64,000 bases of DNA, taken from NCBI GenBank assembly GCA_910585295.1, contig CAJUDE010000003.1, forward strand, positions 62,001 through 126,000. Direction: 5' to 3'. The notes under the pieces are model-generated. The model saw only the letters and a program-made list of their open reading frames with translations. It was not told the DNA's origin and did not search any database. Positions 55,412 through 64,000 of this stretch are shown in pieces. The position numbers were made by a program, and so were the translations under genes. This DNA is from an uncultured Lachnospiraceae bacterium. Lineage in GTDB: Bacteria; Bacillota; Clostridia; Lachnospirales; Lachnospiraceae. The stretch's first letter is position 1. Every line of letters starts with the position of its first letter.

Positions 55412-58400
55412 ATGAAAGTGTCAAAAAGGATAGCTGCAGCCATTTTATCGGTTTGTATGGTTGTCACTTCCATGGGGATGCAGGTGGAAGCATCGAATAA
55501 GGATGGGGTGCAGCCGGAATCGGTAAAAGCAGGACATGAGACGGGGAAGGAAGAGTTAGAAGGTTTTGGGGAAGAAGAGTTGGAACAGGCAAAGACGCAG
55601 CAAATGGGGCAGGAAGCGCCTAAGCCAGATTCCAGCGCGCAAAGAGTTACGGAAGATAAGATGGAAACAGGAACGTTGAATTTTATTATGGAGGAGAGTG
55701 GGCAGGTTCAAACGCCAGGGGTGCAAAATGTGGTTGCAAGCCTTGGGGAAGATGGGAGTTCAGTGGAAAACGCCAGCCTTCTGTACCGGAATGTTACAAC
55801 TGGGCAGGAACTAACCACGCAGTCAGCAGCCATTGCAGGCAATATGGTTCGGTTTTCTATGGAGTACCAGGACGAAGCCAGCGCCGGGGTTTATGAATTG
55901 GCCAGCCTTTCTTGGGAACAGGGTGGGAAATTATACCAGGCAGCCCTTGCAGATTTGGGTATGCAGGTGCAGTATGGGGTAAACCAGCAGATTGAGGCAG
56001 AACCAGATGAGGTGCTGTTGGATAAGGAAGTGCTGGAAGAGGTGGAGGCAAATGTGGTGACTATGGATGAAAATGGTAACCCAGCCTCAGAAAGCACAGT
56101 GGAGAATATTCTTGGGAAGGCAGAGGGCGGCTCTGCATTTTCTAGGAAAGCCTTTACAAAAGGCGCTAAAAATATGGTAATTGTGCTGGACCCGGGGCAT
56201 GACAGCACCCACTCTGGGGCTAACTACCACGGATATAAGGAACAGGACTTAGTATTGAAAATTGCCTTATATTGCAGGGAGGAATTGAAAAAGTATGCTG
56301 GCGCCACAATTTATATGACCAGGGATACCCAAAGCTGCCCCAATGGGGGCGCGATTGTGGATACTGCGACATGCAATGCCAAAAGGGTGGAACTTGCAGC
56401 CGCAAAAGGGGCGGATGTATATGTAAGCTTCCATCTGAATGCAAGCCCCAGCAGCAGCGCCAATGGGGTAGGCGTATATTACCCAAACAGCAATTACCGC
56501 CCGGCAATTGGGGAAGAAGGCAAAGGGCTTGCCACAGAAATCTATAAGAAATTAGCGGCATTGGGGCTTTCTACCTGGGCTTCTGGCATATTAATCCGCA
56601 ATTCGGAGACGAATACCCAATATCCAGATGGGTCCCTGGCGGATTACTTAGCGGTAATCCGAAGGAGTAAGCTGGCAGGATTTCCAGCAGTTTTAATTGA
56701 ACATGCGTTTTTGAGCAATTCCGGGGATGTAAGTAAATTCCTGAATTCTGATACGAAATTAAAGAACCTAGGCATTGCGGACGCTAAAGGGATTGTGAAC
56801 TATTACGGGCTGGTTTTAAAGGGAAACGAAGGGGCTGTTCCAGAGATTTCCACCATACAGTCCAGAAACAGTGGGAAGCTTCGGGTCAATTGGAATGAAG
56901 TGGCGGATGCCGTTTCGTATCAGGTACACCGCAGCAATACAGTAGATGGGGCTTATACACAGATTGCATCAGCGACAGGGAATAAATATGACGACAGCAG
57001 CGCGGAGCCTGGGAAGGTATATTATTATAAGGTGTGCGCCGTGTACCAGGATGGAAAAACATCAGGGTTTTCCAGCGCCCATTCTGGAAGGACGCTGGTT
57101 CAGCCCAAAATCACAAAAGCTGCCTGCAAATCAAGCACAGAAATCGAGCTTATATGGAGCGGAGTGGAGAACGCAGCAAAATATGAGGTTTTGCGCAGCG
57201 AGACAGGTGGGGACGATTATAAGAAGATTGCAACTGTGAAGTCAGATAAAGTTACATATTTGGACAAAAGCGTTGCTTCCCAAAAAACCTATTATTATAA
57301 GATACGTGCCAGGGGCGGGGAAGGGAATGGGTCTAGCGACTACTCCAGCGCTTATGCAAGCTGGGCAGTCATGAAGACGAAAATCCTCAGCGTGGCTTCT
57401 AACAACAGCACTGCTTTGGAAATTACATGGAAACAGATTCCCAATGCGTCTGGGTACCGTATCCAGAGAAGCACATCCAAAAATAAAGGGTACAAAACAA
57501 TTGCAACCGTTAATTCGGGAGGGACAACTTCCTATATTGATAAGAAGTTAAAAACTGGCAAGGCCTATTACTATAAAGTGCAGGCCATGAACAAGGTAAA
57601 CAAGAAAACAGGGTACAGCGGGTATTGCAAACAGGTATCCGGCAAGGCCATTACGGGAACATCCATGGAGTATGTCCGGTCTAAAACCAGCACCAGCATG
57701 GAAGTGAAATGGAAAAAGGATAAAAATGCCACAGGGTACCGGTTAAAGCGCAGCACAGCCAAGAATGGAACCTACCAGGTTGTGGCGAATATAAGCAAAA
57801 ACAGCACGGTTTCTTATGTGGACAAAACCATTAGCAGCGGGAAAAAGTATTATTATGCAGTGGAGAGCGTGATTGAGAAAAACGGCGTAAAACATTATAG
57901 TACGAAATCCAGCCCAATTTCAGCAAGGAATATCCGGAGGATTGTCATGCAGTCTATGGAAATGGTGGAAGAAGGGCTGACCCTGAATTGGGAGGAAGTG
58001 CTGGGCGCAAATGGCTACCAAATTATGCGCAGCGAGTCAAAAAGCGGCCCCTTTACGCAAATTGCAAAGCTCGGGCCGGATGACGACACCTCTTATACAG
58101 ACACAAAGGCACAGGTAGGGAAGCGCTATTATTATAAAGTCCGCGGAATTCGCACAGGCAAGCATACCGGATATGGAAGCTATAGCAAAGTGATGGAAAA
58201 ATGGGCTTTGGCGGCGCCGGAAGACCTGACAGCCACCCCAGTGAAGCCAGATAAAATGAAGCTGTCCTGGGGGAAAGTGCCAGAGGCGTCTGGATATGAA
58301 ATATTCAGAAGCATAGAGGAGAACGGGGCTTATGACAGCATTACCACATTAATTGGCAGCAGCGTAACAACCTATACAGATGAAAAGCTTCTCCAGGGAA

Positions 58401-58555
58401 CCGTGTATTATTACAAGGTGTCAGCCATTGGGGATAACGGGGGCGAGACAGGCAATGGGGATGAAACCCCGCCTGTCTCTGCCCAAATAAACAAAGATGA
58501 GGCAGGCAATGGGGATGTGACTCCGTCTGTCTCTCAACAGGCAGAGGGAAATTAA
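55412..58555 (+). CDS. Secreted N-acetylmuramoyl-L-alanine amidase with six FN3-like repeats
   Basis: About 1047 residues. The signal peptide begins MKVSKRIAAAILSVCMVVTS. A ~230-residue linker and beta-rich region is followed by an Amidase_3 domain (~255-470) with LDPGHD (zinc His), YKEQD (zinc Glu), SFHLNAS (zinc His) and LIEHAFLSN (catalytic Glu). Six FN3-like repeats of ~85-95 residues follow, each with YYYKV near its end. The acidic tail repeats AGNGD/TGNGD with P-V/S-V-S. It cuts the MurNAc-L-Ala bond of peptidoglycan. ATG 55412 is preferred (GGAG eight bases upstream); ATG 55397 is also open. It is probably co-transcribed with the glucosaminidase 12 bases downstream. Confidence 0.88.
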   Translation: MKVSKRIAAAILSVCMVVTSMGMQVEASNKDGVQPESVKAGHETGKEELEGFGEEELEQAKTQQMGQEAPKPDSSAQRVTEDKMETGTLNFIMEESGQVQTPGVQNVVASLGEDGSSVENASLLYRNVTTGQELTTQSAAIAGNMVRFSMEYQDEASAGVYELASLSWEQGGKLYQAALADLGMQVQYGVNQQIEAEPDEVLLDKEVLEEVEANVVTMDENGNPASESTVENILGKAEGGSAFSRKAFTKGAKNMVIVLDPGHDSTHSGANYHGYKEQDLVLKIALYCREELKKYAGATIYMTRDTQSCPNGGAIVDTATCNAKRVELAAAKGADVYVSFHLNASPSSSANGVGVYYPNSNYRPAIGEEGKGLATEIYKKLAALGLSTWASGILIRNSETNTQYPDGSLADYLAVIRRSKLAGFPAVLIEHAFLSNSGDVSKFLNSDTKLKNLGIADAKGIVNYYGLVLKGNEGAVPEISTIQSRNSGKLRVNWNEVADAVSYQVHRSNTVDGAYTQIASATGNKYDDSSAEPGKVYYYKVCAVYQDGKTSGFSSAHSGRTLVQPKITKAACKSSTEIELIWSGVENAAKYEVLRSETGGDDYKKIATVKSDKVTYLDKSVASQKTYYYKIRARGGEGNGSSDYSSAYASWAVMKTKILSVASNNSTALEITWKQIPNASGYRIQRSTSKNKGYKTIATVNSGGTTSYIDKKLKTGKAYYYKVQAMNKVNKKTGYSGYCKQVSGKAITGTSMEYVRSKTSTSMEVKWKKDKNATGYRLKRSTAKNGTYQVVANISKNSTVSYVDKTISSGKKYYYAVESVIEKNGVKHYSTKSSPISARNIRRIVMQSMEMVEEGLTLNWEEVLGANGYQIMRSESKSGPFTQIAKLGPDDDTSYTDTKAQVGKRYYYKVRGIRTGKHTGYGSYSKVMEKWALAAPEDLTATPVKPDKMKLSWGKVPEASGYEIFRSIEENGAYDSITTLIGSSVTTYTDEKLLQGTVYYYKVSAIGDNGGETGNGDETPPVSAQINKDEAGNGDVTPSVSQQAEGN

Positions 58556-58566
58556 GGAGGGATATT

Positions 58567-61176
58567 ATGAAAAATAGGAAAAGTATTAAATTTGCGGCAC
58601 TATTGTTGGCCGCGTCCATCTGCGCTTCCGATTTTTCTGGGGCTGGAACCGTAGCGTATGCAAAAACACGGGATGTCACGGAAGGGAATGCGCAGGAAAA
58701 GGAAAATCGAAAAGAGGAAGAGGGGGTTTTCCAAACGGAAGGGGAAGAAGCCCTGCAGGCAGCAGAAGAAGGGCGGGCGGCAGCTTCCCTTGCGGAAGAA
58801 GCATTTGCAGAGCTGCTAAATGATTATGAGATGTATGGGATGCTGGCAAATGATGTGGTATTCCCAGTGTACCAGGAGGCTTCTTTGGAGTCTGGAATTG
58901 TAAAAGAACTGACCAGTGGGTACCAGGTGAAGCTTACCGGGGTTGCCCTGGCAGAAACAGGCGTATGGTTCCAGATTGTGTTTGCAGTGGATGATGTGGA
59001 ATATACGGGGTATATCCAGCGAGAATATGTTGTGACCCAGGATGCCCGGCTGGCAGAGTGGGAAGGAAAGTATCTGGCAGGGGGCGTACAATTATTCAAC
59101 AGGGGAAGCGCCCGGGGAAGCACAGAGCTGTCTGCCTTTCCAAAAAGTTATCAGAGCGCTATCCAGAACTTAATACAAGCCCACCCAAATTGGACCTTTG
59201 TCCCAATGAACACGAATTTGGAATGGGAAGAAGTGCTGAAAAATGAGATGGTGGATGCCAGGAACTTGGTGGAGACATACCAGCCGGATACCTGGAAATC
59301 TACGGAACCAAAAGATTATAATATGGAAACGGGGGAGTGGGTGATTAAAAATGGCACAAACTGGGTGCAGGCATCCGAGTCGATTGTAAAGCATTATTTG
59401 GACCCCCGGAATTTCCTGAATGAGGAATCTGTGTTCCAATTTGAGCAGTTAACATACAATACATACCATACGGAGTCTGGCGTGGAGAAAATTTTGAGCG
59501 GGACTTTTATGGCGAATAAGAAACTGGAGGACGGATCCGGGGATGGTGTGACTTACGCCCAGGCGTTCCTTAAGATTGGCAAAGAATTAAAAGTCAGCCC
59601 CTATTTTTTGGCAAGCCGGGTGCGCCAGGAGCAGGGCGTGAGCGGGACTTCCTCTTTGATTTCTGGTACCTATCCAGGATATAAAGGGTATTATAACTAT
59701 TTTAATATGGGAGCTACTGGAATCGGCACCGAGGTAATTATTTCCGGGCTGACAGAGGCAAAGAACGCTGGATGGAACACCCGTTATAAAGCGCTGCGGG
59801 GCGGGGCGGAAAAAGTTTCTTCCAGGTATATCGCAAGGGGGCAGGACACATTCTACCTGCAGAAATTTGATGTAGACCCTTCCTACGACGGGCTGTACTG
59901 GCATCAGTATATGCAGAACCTTCTGGCGGCAGACAGCGAGGGCAAAAGCGTGCAGAGGAGCTATGCTGCCATGGGCGCGCTGGACAATGGATTTGTGTTT
60001 AAGGTTCCAGTATATAACAATATGCCTTCTTCCCCATGCCCCAAGCCAGAGGAAACATTGGCAAAGCCTTCTGTGACAGCAGAAAAAAATGGATATTCCT
60101 CAATTAAGCTGTCCTGGAAAGAGGTTGTGTCTGCAGAAAACTATCAGGTATACCGTGCAGAAGGGGCGGACGGGAAATACAGTAAGGTAAAGACAACTAG
60201 CAGCCTTTCCTATGAAGATAAAGCCGTGGAGCCAGGGAAGCAGTACAGCTATAAAGTACGCGCCTTGAAAAAATTCAGTGATGGGAACAGGTATTCTTCC
60301 TACTCCACAGTGAAAACGGTTGACTTAACTGTGCCAGCAACATCCTGGAATACCTTTAAGGTAAAGAGTTATAGCTCTATTGAGCTGTCATGGCAGAAAA
60401 AATCTGTAGACGGCTACCAAATCTATCGGAAAACTGGCTCTGGGGAGTATTCCCATATTAAGACCCTGGCGGGAAGCGGCTCCTGCAGCTATATAGATGG
60501 GACTGTAACGCCGAATAATGCGTATTCTTACAAAATTCGCGGTTTTGTGATGGTAAATGGCAAAAATTATTACTCTGTCTATACTGCGATTAAGAATGCG
60601 GAGCTGAGCATGGCGAAGCCTCAGGCGGAGAAGGCAAGCGTTTCTGGCGGAACCAAGGTGAAAGTCACATGGAAACGCGACTCCAAAGCAAATGGCTATT
60701 ATGTTTACCGTGCGGCGTCAAAAAATGGCGCCTTCAAAAAAGTAAAGGACATTACCAGCAATAAAACCGTAAGCTGGTCAGACAAAGAGATAACCACAGG
60801 TAAGACATATTACTATAAAATCCGTTCTTATGTGAAATCGTCAGTAGGGACCAAAACCTCTGCATATTCTAATGTGGTGTCTGTCAACACAGCATTGAAA
60901 AAGCCTGTGGTGGCATTGACTGCCGCCAAAAAGAAGGTGACTTTGAAATGGCAGAAGGATGCCAATGCCGCTGGTTATAAAATATACCGTGCAACCTCCA
61001 AAAATGGAAAATATAAAGAAATAAAGAAAATAACAAAGAACGGGACCGTGAAATGGATGGATAAAACGGTTAAATCAGGGAAAAAATATTATTACAAGAT
61101 AAGGGCTTATGCAGTAAACAAAGGGAAAATTAAGTATTCCGCATATTCTGCAAAAAAGAGTGTCCGGGCAAAATAA
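58567..61176 (+). CDS. Secreted N-acetylglucosaminidase with SH3-like and FN3-like repeats
   Basis: An 869-residue protein. A signal peptide (SIKFAALLLAASICASDFSG) is followed by an acidic linker, an SH3-like domain (~95-155, VFPVYQEASLESGIVKEL) and a glucosaminidase domain (~200-480). The latter has SVFQFEQLTYN, SPYFLASRVRQEQGVSG with a candidate catalytic Glu, and YYNYFNMGATG. Four FN3-like repeats rich in Lys and Tyr close the protein and probably bind the wall. It would hydrolyse GlcNAc-MurNAc or related bonds during growth or division. AGGAGGG precedes the ATG. The pair of hydrolases probably acts together. Confidence 0.88.
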   Translation: MKNRKSIKFAALLLAASICASDFSGAGTVAYAKTRDVTEGNAQEKENRKEEEGVFQTEGEEALQAAEEGRAAASLAEEAFAELLNDYEMYGMLANDVVFPVYQEASLESGIVKELTSGYQVKLTGVALAETGVWFQIVFAVDDVEYTGYIQREYVVTQDARLAEWEGKYLAGGVQLFNRGSARGSTELSAFPKSYQSAIQNLIQAHPNWTFVPMNTNLEWEEVLKNEMVDARNLVETYQPDTWKSTEPKDYNMETGEWVIKNGTNWVQASESIVKHYLDPRNFLNEESVFQFEQLTYNTYHTESGVEKILSGTFMANKKLEDGSGDGVTYAQAFLKIGKELKVSPYFLASRVRQEQGVSGTSSLISGTYPGYKGYYNYFNMGATGIGTEVIISGLTEAKNAGWNTRYKALRGGAEKVSSRYIARGQDTFYLQKFDVDPSYDGLYWHQYMQNLLAADSEGKSVQRSYAAMGALDNGFVFKVPVYNNMPSSPCPKPEETLAKPSVTAEKNGYSSIKLSWKEVVSAENYQVYRAEGADGKYSKVKTTSSLSYEDKAVEPGKQYSYKVRALKKFSDGNRYSSYSTVKTVDLTVPATSWNTFKVKSYSSIELSWQKKSVDGYQIYRKTGSGEYSHIKTLAGSGSCSYIDGTVTPNNAYSYKIRGFVMVNGKNYYSVYTAIKNAELSMAKPQAEKASVSGGTKVKVTWKRDSKANGYYVYRAASKNGAFKKVKDITSNKTVSWSDKEITTGKTYYYKIRSYVKSSVGTKTSAYSNVVSVNTALKKPVVALTAAKKKVTLKWQKDANAAGYKIYRATSKNGKYKEIKKITKNGTVKWMDKTVKSGKKYYYKIRAYAVNKGKIKYSAYSAKKSVRAK

Positions 61177-61212
61177 GCCAGGCGCCTGCAGGTAAGGCAT
61201 GGGGGAAAAAGA

Positions 61213-63048
61213 ATGAAAGTAACACCCTATAAAATAAAAAAAGGGTTCCGCTATTTGAAACATTACGGGCCAAAGGCATTCTGGAACCGCCTTCTTGATA
61301 AGATGGAGCCGGACCAGGTGCCTTATGGGCCATGGCAAAAACGCCATAAAGCCAGCGAAGAGGAATTAGAACGCCAACGCAAGCAGGGCAAAAAGTTTGC
61401 ATGCCAGCCATTAATTAGCGTGGTAGTACCCTGTTACCAGACACCAGAAAATTATTTGCTGGAAATGATGGATTCTGTCCGTATGCAGTCTTATGGAAAT
61501 TGGCAGCTTTGCCTGGCAGATGCAACGCCATCCAAAGATGTGGGGCAGGTTGTCCAACAATATTGTGAAAAGCACCAGGAAACACGGATTCTCTACCGCC
61601 ACCTAGAAAAGAACTTTGGGATTGCGGAAAATACCAATGAAGGGCTGAAATTGGCGCAGGGCGAATGGGTCGGCTTTATGGATCATGACGATTTGCTGGC
61701 GCCTGAGGCATTGTATGAGGTGGCAGCCTTAATCAACCAGGAACCAGAGGCAGAAGCTATTTACTCAGACGAGGACCAGGTGGAAGGGACGCCTCAGGGC
61801 TTGAAGTACAAAAAGCCGCATTTTAAGCCGGATTTTAGCCCTGACCTGCTGTGTTCCAATAATTATATCACCCATTTTTTCTGTGTGAAGGCTGCTGTCC
61901 TGGAACGTGTTGGGGGGTTCCGCAAGGAATTTGACGGGGCGCAGGACTATGATTTCATCCTGCGCTGTACAGAAAGCGCAAAAAAGGTTGGGCATGTGCC
62001 GAAGGTTCTGTACCATTGGCGGGTACACAGCAATTCCACTGCTGATAACCCCTTAAGCAAAACATACGCTTATGAGGCGGGGCAAAGGGCAGTGGAGGGG
62101 CATTTGGCCCGGTCAAGGAAGCAGGGGGAAGTCAGCCAGCTCCCACATTTTGGCTTTTACCGGGTCAGGTATGCCGTGCAAGGAGAGCCGTTGGTTTCTG
62201 TGCTGATCCCGAACAAAGACCAGGCGGCCGTGCTTCGCCGCTGCATAAATTCTGTCCAAGCGTCCACCTATCAGAATTATGAAATTATTATTATTGAAAA
62301 TAACAGTGTGGAGCAGGAGACCTTTGCATATTACCAGGAACTGCTGGGAAGCCCAGGGAGCCATTGCGGGGCAGGCGCCTTGCCTGGCGGGCAGAAGGTG
62401 CAGGTGGTTGTTTGGGAGGATGGGTTTAATTATTCAGCCATCAATAACTTTGGGGCTTCCTATGCCAGCGGCGATTACTTTATCCTTTTGAACAACGATA
62501 TTGAAATTATTACCAAGGATTGGATGGAAGAGATGCTTGGCAATTGCCAAAGGGAAGAAGTGGGGATTGTGGGGGCGCGGCTTTACTATCCAGACAATAC
62601 CGTACAGCATGCGGGGATTGTGGTTGGCATTGACGGGATTGCGGCAAATATGTTCCCAGGGCTGCGGCGCGGCCAGGAAGGCTATTACCACAAAGCGGCA
62701 ATCCAGTTAAATTACAGTGCAGTCACAGCGGCATGCATGATGGTGAAAAGGGAATTATTTGAGCGGCTGGGGGGGTTGGAGGAACAGTTGGCGGTGGCCT
62801 TCAACGATGTGGATTTCTGCCTGCGGGCGGTAAAATCCGGCTATCTTGTAGTGTACAACCCTTTTGTGGAGGCGTACCACTATGAGTCCAAGACCAGAGG
62901 GAAAGAAGATACGGAAGAAAAAGTGCGGAGGTTTGGCGAAGAGATTGAGTTTATCCGTACCCGTTGGATAGGTCTTTTGAAAAAAGGGGATCCTTATTAT
63001 AACCCTAATTTTTCGTTGAAAAAATGCAATTACGCACTGAAACCATAA
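61213..63048 (+). CDS. Two-domain GT2 glycosyltransferase (rhamnan/wall-polysaccharide type)
   Basis: A 611-residue protein with two GT-A domains. The first (~70-290) has SVVVPCYQTPENYLLEM, DHDDLLAPEAL and YSDEDQVEG. The second (~325-600) has SVLIPNKDQAAVLRRCINS, LLNNDIEI and VAFNDVDFCLR. An N-terminal helical segment (~1-60) precedes them. Tandem GT2 proteins of this form elongate rhamnose-rich or related wall polysaccharides. The start follows GGGGGAAAAAG. It stands 36 bases after the glucosaminidase and is followed by a terminator. Confidence 0.85.
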   Translation: MKVTPYKIKKGFRYLKHYGPKAFWNRLLDKMEPDQVPYGPWQKRHKASEEELERQRKQGKKFACQPLISVVVPCYQTPENYLLEMMDSVRMQSYGNWQLCLADATPSKDVGQVVQQYCEKHQETRILYRHLEKNFGIAENTNEGLKLAQGEWVGFMDHDDLLAPEALYEVAALINQEPEAEAIYSDEDQVEGTPQGLKYKKPHFKPDFSPDLLCSNNYITHFFCVKAAVLERVGGFRKEFDGAQDYDFILRCTESAKKVGHVPKVLYHWRVHSNSTADNPLSKTYAYEAGQRAVEGHLARSRKQGEVSQLPHFGFYRVRYAVQGEPLVSVLIPNKDQAAVLRRCINSVQASTYQNYEIIIIENNSVEQETFAYYQELLGSPGSHCGAGALPGGQKVQVVVWEDGFNYSAINNFGASYASGDYFILLNNDIEIITKDWMEEMLGNCQREEVGIVGARLYYPDNTVQHAGIVVGIDGIAANMFPGLRRGQEGYYHKAAIQLNYSAVTAACMMVKRELFERLGGLEEQLAVAFNDVDFCLRAVKSGYLVVYNPFVEAYHYESKTRGKEDTEEKVRRFGEEIEFIRTRWIGLLKKGDPYYNPNFSLKKCNYALKP

Positions 63049-63077
63049 GGGCGGGTTCTTTAGAACTTGCCCTTTTT
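63047..63077 (+). terminator. Terminator after the two-domain GT2 gene
   Basis: A stem of about 13 bp with two G-T pairs (AAGGGCGGGTTCT with AGAACTTGCCCTT), a tiny loop and a run of T. Confidence 0.8.
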
Positions 63078-63179
63078 CTGATTCAATGCTACAATAGAGA
63101 GAATCAGGGTATTGGAATAAGAATAGAAAGTTGATTGGTAGTTGAAAGAAAATGCAGAGTTGGATGTGAGAAGAGACAT

Positions 63180-63380
63180 ATGATGAAAGTATTTATCTGC
63201 CCAGAATGCGGCACCACTACAACTGTATCCAGAAGGAAAGTAATTTATTGCCATAAATGCGGGGGGACCAGGATGCTCCCTTCCAAGCTGACCTTTTCAC
63301 AGTACACAGACATGGATGAGCAGCAAAGGCGCGATTACTCAGAAAGCTGGCTGTACATACGGAATAAAACTAGGAATTGA
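63180..63380 (+). CDS. Small zinc-ribbon protein
   Basis: About 66 residues. CPEC and CHKC, 18 residues apart, form a four-cysteine zinc ribbon (KVFICPECGTTTTVSRRKVI then YCHKCGGTRM). A polar helical tail with DMDEQQRRDYSESW follows. It starts at ATG 63180 or 63183, with GAGAAGAG upstream. No partner is obvious. It could bind nucleic acid or protein. Confidence 0.65.
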   Translation: MMKVFICPECGTTTTVSRRKVIYCHKCGGTRMLPSKLTFSQYTDMDEQQRRDYSESWLYIRNKTRN

Positions 63381-63480
63381 TACCTGTGAAGATAGGTGTG
63401 GATGTATAATATTAAGGAAAATTTAATAGATTTTCTATTGTTTTCCTATCAAAAGATCGTGTATGGTTATTTCGTATCAT

Positions 63481-63530
63481 TTTATTCCCGCGGGCAATGA
63501 GCCAAGCAGCCGCGCTTATGTGGATATTTG
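63481..63530 (+). repeat. Dispersed 50-base repeat, copy 2
   Basis: Matches 41523-41572 at 44 of 50 positions. It lies about 165 bases upstream of a priming glycosyltransferase start. The 150 bases after it are GC-rich and contain no gene I can support. Confidence 0.7.
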
Positions 63531-63694
63531 GCGAATGCCGCGAGGGTAAATGCCCTGTGGGTGCAAATGCCCGCCCCTTGGGGACAAAAGAACAAGCTAG
63601 GCCAGCCCCAGCTTACGGCGGGGTATTTGCCTACAGGAACCTGCGCCGGCTGTTAGGAGGCGCAGGGAAATGCTTATGATGGGGACGGAAGATT

Positions 63695-64000
63695 ATGTAT
63701 AAGAGACAGAAAAAAAGTTGGGTAAAGCATCTGGATTTTCTGATATTGGATATTATTTGCTTGGAGGCGGCATATTATGGTTCCTGCCTGATTAGGCTAG
63801 GGAATATGAAGCGGCTGCCCTTACTGATGGAATACTACAACCGTTTGGCAGTCGTGCTTCTATTGCTGGACATTTGCATTGTTTTTTTCTTTGAGGCATA
63901 TACAGGAATCTTGCGGAGGAACCGGGTGCAAGAATTAAAGGCGGTTATTATGCACTGCAGTGTGATATTTGCGGCGCTTACAGTCTATATGTGGGCCTTG
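63695..64000 (+). CDS. Membrane N-terminus of a priming sugar transferase (partial)
   Basis: The open frame runs off the window. The 102 codons seen give a basic N-terminus and membrane segments: FLILDIICLEAAYYGSCLIR, a loop with LPLLMEYYNRL, then VVLLLLDICIVFFFEAY and a third starting at ALTVYMWAL. This is the usual beginning of WbaP/CpsE-type polyprenyl-phosphate hexose-1-phosphate transferases. The ATG follows GGGGACGGAAG. It may open a second polysaccharide operon; the catalytic part is outside the window. Confidence 0.65.
   Translation, partial: MYKRQKKSWVKHLDFLILDIICLEAAYYGSCLIRLGNMKRLPLLMEYYNRLAVVLLLLDICIVFFFEAYTGILRRNRVQELKAVIMHCSVIFAALTVYMWAL

Noticed and set aside
55412..61176. FN3 repeats as a tandem DNA repeat array
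   Set aside because: The repeats are similar only at protein level and belong to normal wall-binding modules.
62769..62775. G7 run in the two-domain GT2 gene
   Set aside because: Length seven occurs in glycine codons of a GC-richer gene and is not clearly above chance.
63497..63679. 60-codon frame after the second dispersed repeat
   Set aside because: Begins within the repeat, no ribosome site, proline/arginine-rich pattern typical of GC-rich non-coding DNA.
1..64000. tRNA, rRNA, riboswitch or CRISPR array
   Set aside because: Looked for cloverleaf-like segments, rRNA-like conserved stretches and regularly spaced repeats; none could be supported.

Overview
The window looks like a chromosome segment of a gut-type Firmicute, most likely Lachnospiraceae. 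This is inferred from Gram-positive Shine-Dalgarno sites, moderate-to-low GC, LCP-family and fibronectin-repeat cell-wall proteins, Clostridia-type membrane polysaccharide proteins, an IS30-type relic and lineage-expanded AAA/PD-(D/E)XK proteins. No rRNA, tRNA or CRISPR array was seen.

Layout. (1) 1-5.5 kb: two O-antigen-ligase-like membrane proteins and a CapD/WbpM-type nucleotide-sugar dehydratase. (2) 5.6-10.8 kb: a defence-like islet with a fused nuclease-methyltransferase, a two-domain specificity subunit and an overlapping AAA/PD-(D/E)XK protein. (3) 10.9-41.1 kb: a mosaic capsule/exopolysaccharide locus. It has a priming sugar transferase fused to an epimerase and glycosyltransferases, further glycosyltransferases, a flippase, a polymerase, a Wzz-like chain-length protein, a UDP-HexNAc dehydrogenase plus 4-epimerase pair, an aminotransferase, an LpxD-like acyltransferase, and two MBOAT O-acetylation modules. 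Between the intact genes lie decayed fragments (sugar transferase-epimerase, GT2/GtrA, GT4, dehydrogenase, epimerase, Wzz, aminotransferase, CapF, WecB, MBOAT, IS30 transposase). (4) 41.5-48.1 kb: a retron-like operon. A non-coding RNA region bounded by a perfect 15-bp inverted repeat is followed by a ~927-aa helical protein, a winged-helix/SWIM zinc-finger protein and a retron-type reverse transcriptase. (5) 48.1-51.3 kb: three minus-strand membrane proteins. (6) 51.5-63.1 kb: an LCP phosphotransferase, a secreted fibronectin-like protein, a diguanylate cyclase, a MITE-like element, an amidase and a glucosaminidase with FN3 repeats, and a two-domain glycosyltransferase. (7) The window ends in the start of a second priming glycosyltransferase.

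Two systems stand out. The first is the retron, which resembles the rare class whose accessory proteins carry winged-helix and SWIM domains (type XIII, as I recall it). Its RNA ends can be proposed here from the 15-bp repeat and a large nested hairpin. The second is a set of five G9 tracts confined to 12.7-40.1 kb. One forms most of the spacer of a near-consensus promoter, one lies at a fusion junction inside a 1159-codon ORF, one lies in an MBOAT gene, and one currently puts an AlgJ-like gene out of frame. An A10 tract marks another fusion junction in the same long ORF. Together they suggest a phase-variable capsule locus, although homopolymer sequencing error must be excluded.
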